Source: Falsirhodobacter sp. alg1 (GTDB lineage: Bacteria; Pseudomonadota; Alphaproteobacteria; Rhodobacterales; Rhodobacteraceae). From it: DNA of 64,000 nt. The notes under the pieces were generated by a model that made no database searches, was not told the origin of the DNA, and saw only the letters and a program-made list of their open reading frames with translations. The DNA lies in assembly GCF_000739715.2 (NCBI RefSeq), contig NZ_BBJC02000005.1, positions 241,421 to 305,420 of the forward strand. Direction: 5' to 3'. Of this stretch, positions 60,355-64,000 are shown piece by piece; the first letter of the stretch is position 1; each line of letters begins with the position of its first letter. A program made the position numbers and the translations under genes.

Positions 60355-61845
60355 CTACATCACGGCCCCGACCAGCCACGGCACAAATTCGTAATCACCC
60401 AAGCCCTGCATTTCGGATTTGCTCTTGCCGCCAGACGCCATCCGAAGCCAGTGGTCATAGATCTCGTGGCCGACCTCCTCGACACTTGCACCTTCCGTCA
60501 GGATGCGACCCGCGTTCACATCCATATCTGCCGTCTGCTTGTGATACATGGCCGAGTTCGAGGCAATTTTCAGCGTAGGCGCCGGTTTGGAGCCAAAGGC
60601 AGACCCACGCCCGGTGGTGAAGCAGACAAGGTTACAGCCGCCTGCGATCTGGCCCGTCACCGACGCCGGATCATAGCCGGGGCTGTCCATGAAGGTGAAG
60701 CCTTTGGCCGTCACCGTCTCCGCATAATTGTAAACGCCGGTCAGCGGACTTGTGCCACCTTTGGCCGCCGCCCCCAAGGATTTTTCCAGAATGGTCGTCA
60801 GGCCACCCGCCTTGTTCCCAGGACTGGGGTTGTTATCCAGATTTCCCCTATTGCGGGCGGTATAGTCCTGCCACCAGTCTATCAGGCCGATCAGCTTGCG
60901 TCCGACATTCTCGTCCATCGCGCGGGCCGTCAGTAGATGTTCGGCACCGTATATTTCCGGCGTTTCTGCCAGAACGCCCGTTCCACCTTGCGCAACCAGC
61001 AGATCACAGGCGTATCCCAACGCGGGGTTGGCCGTGATGCCCGACCATGCGTCAGAGCCGCCACATTGCAGGGCGACCATCAGATCCGACACCGGGCAAG
61101 GCTCGCGCTGCGCCATATTCACCACGGGCAGCATCTCTTCAACGGTCCGGATACCGATGGCCACGGATGCCGCCAAACCGCCGACATCCTGGATATTCAT
61201 GGATTGGAACAGCGGGCCCGGGTTCAGGCCATATGCCTCTATCAGCCAATCGATCTGCATCATTTCACAGCCAAGGCCCGCCATCACAACGCCCCCGACA
61301 TTCGGATTGCGTGCATAGCCCCACAATACGCGCTGCAGAAACTGAAATCCCGTGCCGTCGCCCCCCATGGCGCATCCCGTTCCATGTACGAAGGCCACCA
61401 CCCCGTCCACATTCGGATAGGCAGCCAGACGTTCGGGTGTGAAATGGCTGGCGATCATGCGGGCTGCGGTGGCCGAACAGTTCACCGATGTCAGGATCGC
61501 GATATAATTACGGGTGCCGACACCACCCGTGGCCCTGCGATATCCCATAAAGCTGTCCTGGGTTTTCGGTGCCGCCGGAAGCTGCAGGTTCGTGGCAAAT
61601 TCGTATTCGTGCGAGACGTTGCGGAATTCGAGATTATGCGTGTGAACGTGCTGCCCCTTGGAAATTGGCACCGCAGCATAACCGATTACCTGCGCATATT
61701 TCACCACAGCGGCGCCTTCGGAAATATCGACCGTCGCCATCTTGTGGCCTGTCGGAATGGGTTGAACGGCCCCTTCCTCTCCGGCTGCCAGCAGCCGGAT
61801 TGCAGTGACGACGTTATCGGAACGGGATAGTCGAACAGTGGACAT
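60355..61845 (-). CDS. UxaA-family (altronate/galactarate-type) aldonate dehydratase
   Basis: 496 residues from the ATG at 61845; the frame is open further but without similarity. An N-terminal SAF-type domain (about 1-95) precedes the catalytic region with GVGTRNYIAILTSVNCSATA, VVAFVHGTGCAMG, MVALQCGGSDAWSGITANPA and GGCNLVCFTTGRGSAFGSKP, which carry the conserved metal/iron cysteines. Family members dehydrate D-altronate, galactarate or sulfolactate. Between the SMP-30 lactonase and the KDA-dehydratase-like gene, a pentonate or hexonate dehydratase role is expected; the exact sugar is open. Confidence 0.9.
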   Translation of the reverse strand: MSTVRLSRSDNVVTAIRLLAAGEEGAVQPIPTGHKMATVDISEGAAVVKYAQVIGYAAVPISKGQHVHTHNLEFRNVSHEYEFATNLQLPAAPKTQDSFMGYRRATGGVGTRNYIAILTSVNCSATAARMIASHFTPERLAAYPNVDGVVAFVHGTGCAMGGDGTGFQFLQRVLWGYARNPNVGGVVMAGLGCEMMQIDWLIEAYGLNPGPLFQSMNIQDVGGLAASVAIGIRTVEEMLPVVNMAQREPCPVSDLMVALQCGGSDAWSGITANPALGYACDLLVAQGGTGVLAETPEIYGAEHLLTARAMDENVGRKLIGLIDWWQDYTARNRGNLDNNPSPGNKAGGLTTILEKSLGAAAKGGTSPLTGVYNYAETVTAKGFTFMDSPGYDPASVTGQIAGGCNLVCFTTGRGSAFGSKPAPTLKIASNSAMYHKQTADMDVNAGRILTEGASVEEVGHEIYDHWLRMASGGKSKSEMQGLGDYEFVPWLVGAVM

Positions 61846-61922
61846 GGCGTGGCAATGCTCCGCACGTAGGATACTTGAATGGGTTGCAGGCGGGGCGGCA
61901 CTTTGCCGCCATCCGCGAATGG

Positions 61923-62873
61923 TCATGCGGCACAAACAGCACCGGGATCGCGGCTGCGACGGGTCCAATGCTCGGCCCCGACGGTATCGACAAAGATCGA
62001 ATATACCGAGGTCGTGGCGGTGATGAACAGCCGATGGCCGTCTGCCCCGCCGAAGCACAGGTTCGCCACCTGCTCGGGCACCAGGATTTTTCCCAGCAAG
62101 GTCCCGTCCGGGGCAAAGCAGTGCACGCCGTCGCCAGCCGAGGTCCAGACATTACCGGCAATATCGACGCGCAATCCGTCAGGAAAGCCGTTGTCCAGCG
62201 TGCAGAAAATTCCCCGATCGTGCACCGCACCGGGTTCCACATCGAACATGCGGATCACAGGGGGGACGGACAGATCATGGCTTTTGCTGCTCTCGGCCAC
62301 GTACAGCCGCTTCTCGTCGGGTGAAAAGGCCAATCCGTTCGGCTGGATGAAATCCCGGATCATCGCCTGCATCTGCCCATCGGGGCCAAGGCGATAGACG
62401 TTTCGCGTCGCCTGCTCCGGCACCGCCCGCCATCCTTCGAAGTTGGAAATGATGCCATAGGTTGGGTCGGTGAACCACAATGCCCCATCGGATGCCATCA
62501 CCAGATCATTGGGGGAATTGAGTCGTTTTCCCTCGAACTCTGCGGTCAATACCGTCAACGATCCATCCGCCTCGGTGCGGACCACATCGCGTGTGCCGTG
62601 CCGGCAACCGATCAGCCGGCCGTGCAGATCCCGGCTGTTACCATTGTTGAACTTCGTTGCACGTCGGAACACGGAAACGCCGTCATGTTCGGACCAGCGC
62701 ATAAGCCGCTCGGACGGGATATCCGAAAACAGCAGACATCCATGATCACCGAACCAGACTGGCCCCTCGGTCCATGTAAAGCCGGTGGCGATACGTTCCA
62801 GCTGTGACATGCCATGCACCAGCTCGCGGAATCGCGGGTCGATGATCTGCAGGTGGGGGGGGTAAATCGTCAT
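61923..62873 (-). CDS. SMP-30/gluconolactonase-family lactonase
   Basis: 316 residues from the ATG at 62873, which overlaps the permease stop as ATGA. The six-bladed propeller metal ligands are visible: Glu36 (FTWTEGPVWF), Asn and Asp of NNGNSRDLHGRL, LNSPNDLVMASDGALWFTDP and FPDGLRVDIAGNVW. It hydrolyses sugar-acid lactones to aldonates. In this operon it sits between the sugar permeases and the aldonate dehydratase, as expected for step two of an oxidative sugar pathway. A larger open frame running to 63263 is antiparallel in content to the permease and was not used. Confidence 0.92.
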   Translation of the reverse strand: MTIYPPHLQIIDPRFRELVHGMSQLERIATGFTWTEGPVWFGDHGCLLFSDIPSERLMRWSEHDGVSVFRRATKFNNGNSRDLHGRLIGCRHGTRDVVRTEADGSLTVLTAEFEGKRLNSPNDLVMASDGALWFTDPTYGIISNFEGWRAVPEQATRNVYRLGPDGQMQAMIRDFIQPNGLAFSPDEKRLYVAESSKSHDLSVPPVIRMFDVEPGAVHDRGIFCTLDNGFPDGLRVDIAGNVWTSAGDGVHCFAPDGTLLGKILVPEQVANLCFGGADGHRLFITATTSVYSIFVDTVGAEHWTRRSRDPGAVCAA

Positions 62874-63817
62874 AGGCGCGTCCTCCGCGTGCTTGCGGCA
62901 ATAACGATGCCGATGATGATCAGCCCTGTCAGGATCAACCGCAGCCCGGCAGCGGCGCCGTAGGAATTCAGCATGGAGACGACCAGAAACATGAACAGCG
63001 ATGCGCCCCAGATGCCCGGGACATTCGACAGTCCGCCCGCAATGGAGGTGCCGCCGATCACTACGACAGCAATAGAGAACAGCAGGTATTCGGCCCCCAT
63101 GTTCAGCGCCGCACCACCGGAAAAGCTTGCCAGCAGGTATCCGGCAACGGCGGCCAGAAGGGATACCGTAAGATAGGCCCCCGCCCGTACAGCCTCTACA
63201 GGTACGCCGGCGAGACGTGCGGCACGGCGGTTCTGGCCGGTCGCCAGCAACCAGCGTCCCCAAAGTGTCCGTTCAAGCACCACCCATACGAGAATGGACA
63301 GGATCAGGCCTACAACCGCAATATTCGGAATTCCCATAACGCGACCGGTTGCAAAATCGGCCAGCTCGGCGGGCGGCTTGATCCGCAAGCCACGGTTGGA
63401 CCAGATGGCAACCGATTGATATACCAGCGATGCGGCAAGTGTGGCGATGATCGGTGGAAGCCGAAGAAGATAGATCAGCGCAAGGTTCGCAACCCCGATA
63501 CCCAGACCTACCAGCAGCGCCACCAAAAGCCCTATCATTGCCGAATTGGCTTCGCTGTTCATGACCTTCAGGCTGACGGTGGCCGCCAATGCCATTGCGG
63601 CCGGAATGGACAGATCGACATTGCCGGGCCCCAAGGTGATAACCAGCATCTGGCCCAGTCCGACAATTGCAGCGAAGGTGCCGAAGGTCAGCGCGGCATA
63701 GGCCAACTCCCCCGCGCCACGCCCTTCGGTCAATATCACGGTCATGAGGAATACAATGACTGCGGCCAGCCATGACCAAATCCATGGCCTGGAAATACGT
63801 CCGATGACGGCCCTCAT
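62870..63817 (-). CDS. Sugar ABC transporter permease (RbsC/AraH type)
   Basis: 315 residues from the ATG at 63817 with GGGAGG 7 bases upstream; its start overlaps the stop of the preceding permease gene as ATGA. About eight to ten membrane segments; conserved GLGQMLVITLGPGNVDLSIPA, LATGQNRRAARLAGVPVEAVR and VIGGTSIAGGLSNVPG of CUT2 permeases. It pairs with the partial permease upstream to import a monosaccharide. The binding protein and ATPase must lie beyond the right edge. Confidence 0.93.
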   Translation of the reverse strand: MRAVIGRISRPWIWSWLAAVIVFLMTVILTEGRGAGELAYAALTFGTFAAIVGLGQMLVITLGPGNVDLSIPAAMALAATVSLKVMNSEANSAMIGLLVALLVGLGIGVANLALIYLLRLPPIIATLAASLVYQSVAIWSNRGLRIKPPAELADFATGRVMGIPNIAVVGLILSILVWVVLERTLWGRWLLATGQNRRAARLAGVPVEAVRAGAYLTVSLLAAVAGYLLASFSGGAALNMGAEYLLFSIAVVVIGGTSIAGGLSNVPGIWGASLFMFLVVSMLNSYGAAAGLRLILTGLIIIGIVIAASTRRTRL

Positions 63818-64000
63818 GTCCGTGCCTCCCGCCGGGTGAAAATCAACCGTGCTGTCAGCACGAGGATCAGGATCGCGCCCTGCGCCCCGATCTGCCAATC
63901 CGGGTTCAAACGCATGAAGTTGAGAAAGGAGGATGCAAGCGTCAGCGTCAGCGCACCGATGACCGCCCCCGTTGGGGAAACCTTGCCACCCGTAAACTCT
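63814..64000 (-). CDS. Sugar ABC transporter permease (RbsC type), C-terminal fragment
   Basis: The last 62 residues of a gene entering from the right edge: EFTGGKVSPTGAVIGALTLT, then a hydrophobic segment, then GAQGAILILVLTARLIFTRR and the stop at 63814. This is the usual end of an RbsC-type permease (GG.GS..GA..GA.. and the final membrane helix). It overlaps the next permease start as ATGA, so the two form a heterodimeric CUT2 pair. Confidence 0.85.
   Translation of the reverse strand, partial: EFTGGKVSPTGAVIGALTLTLASSFLNFMRLNPDWQIGAQGAILILVLTARLIFTRREART

Noticed and set aside
62871..63263. N-terminal extension of the SMP-30 frame
   Set aside because: It runs inside the permease gene, is arginine-rich nonsense, and the ATG at 62873 overlaps the permease stop exactly as elsewhere in the operon.

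Overview
The window is about 60% GC, gene-dense and strongly operonic, with many ATGA stop/start overlaps. Gene content points to an alphaproteobacterium, most likely a Rhodobacterales (Rhodobacter/Paracoccus/Roseobacter-type) organism: FCD-type GntR regulators, a LovK/LovR-like blue-light pair with an EcfG-type promoter, a bacteriophytochrome with a HisKA_2 kinase, a ureDAJBCEFG urease operon next to urtABCDE, and Agrobacterium-like uronate oxidation genes. This is inference from gene families; no rRNA, tRNA or housekeeping ribosomal gene is present to fix the taxonomy. About nine separate uptake systems and several sugar-acid pathways in 64 kb suggest a catabolic chromosomal region or a chromid/megaplasmid.

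Layout. 1-3.3 kb: truncated amino-acid-type binding protein with its GntR regulator, a DUF1007/NicO metal-export pair, an ankyrin protein. 3.5-15.4 kb: a divergent sugar or sugar-acid cluster around a LacI regulator. The minus arm has a binding protein, two permeases, a TIM-barrel isomerase, ManD and an aldo/keto reductase. The plus arm has LacI, an SDR, a 2-hydroxyacid dehydrogenase, the ABC ATPase and a Gfo/Idh/MocA oxidoreductase. Two sites sharing an 11-bp core lie in the intergenic region. 15.5-19.3 kb: small secreted protein, VIT-family metal transporter, sugar-porter MFS, Ldh-family dehydrogenase. 19.4-23.8 kb: spermidine/putrescine-type ABC operon.

24-27.9 kb: light-sensing island, with LOV kinase and single-domain response regulator divergent from a bacteriophytochrome. 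27.9-29.1 kb: MltB-type lytic transglycosylase lipoprotein. 29.1-37.3 kb: tctCBA transporter divergent from its two-component regulator, whose kinase is fused in frame to a complete solute-binding protein; then an AbrB-family membrane protein and a 2-keto-4-pentenoate hydratase-like enzyme. 37.6-50 kb: GntR regulator, urease structural and accessory genes, urea ABC transporter. 50-52.9 kb: kdgD, gli and udh, for hexuronate oxidation to alpha-ketoglutarate semialdehyde.

53-59.2 kb: DUF1284 protein, M20-type amidohydrolase, CE4 deacetylase/cyclic-imidase-like protein, polar amino-acid-type ABC transporter and DUF1028 protein, plausibly a ureide or cyclic-amide uptake and hydrolysis unit. 59.4-64 kb: a minus-strand operon entering from beyond the window, with two RbsC-type permeases, an SMP-30 lactonase, a UxaA-family dehydratase and an L-2-keto-3-deoxyarabonate dehydratase-like protein. 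This last set reads as a complete aldonolactone to alpha-ketoglutarate-semialdehyde route.

Most distinctive: the histidine kinase/binding-protein fusion at 32919-35297, the LovK/LovR plus phytochrome island, and several well-formed candidate operators. No CRISPR array, transposase, prophage or RNA gene was recognised.
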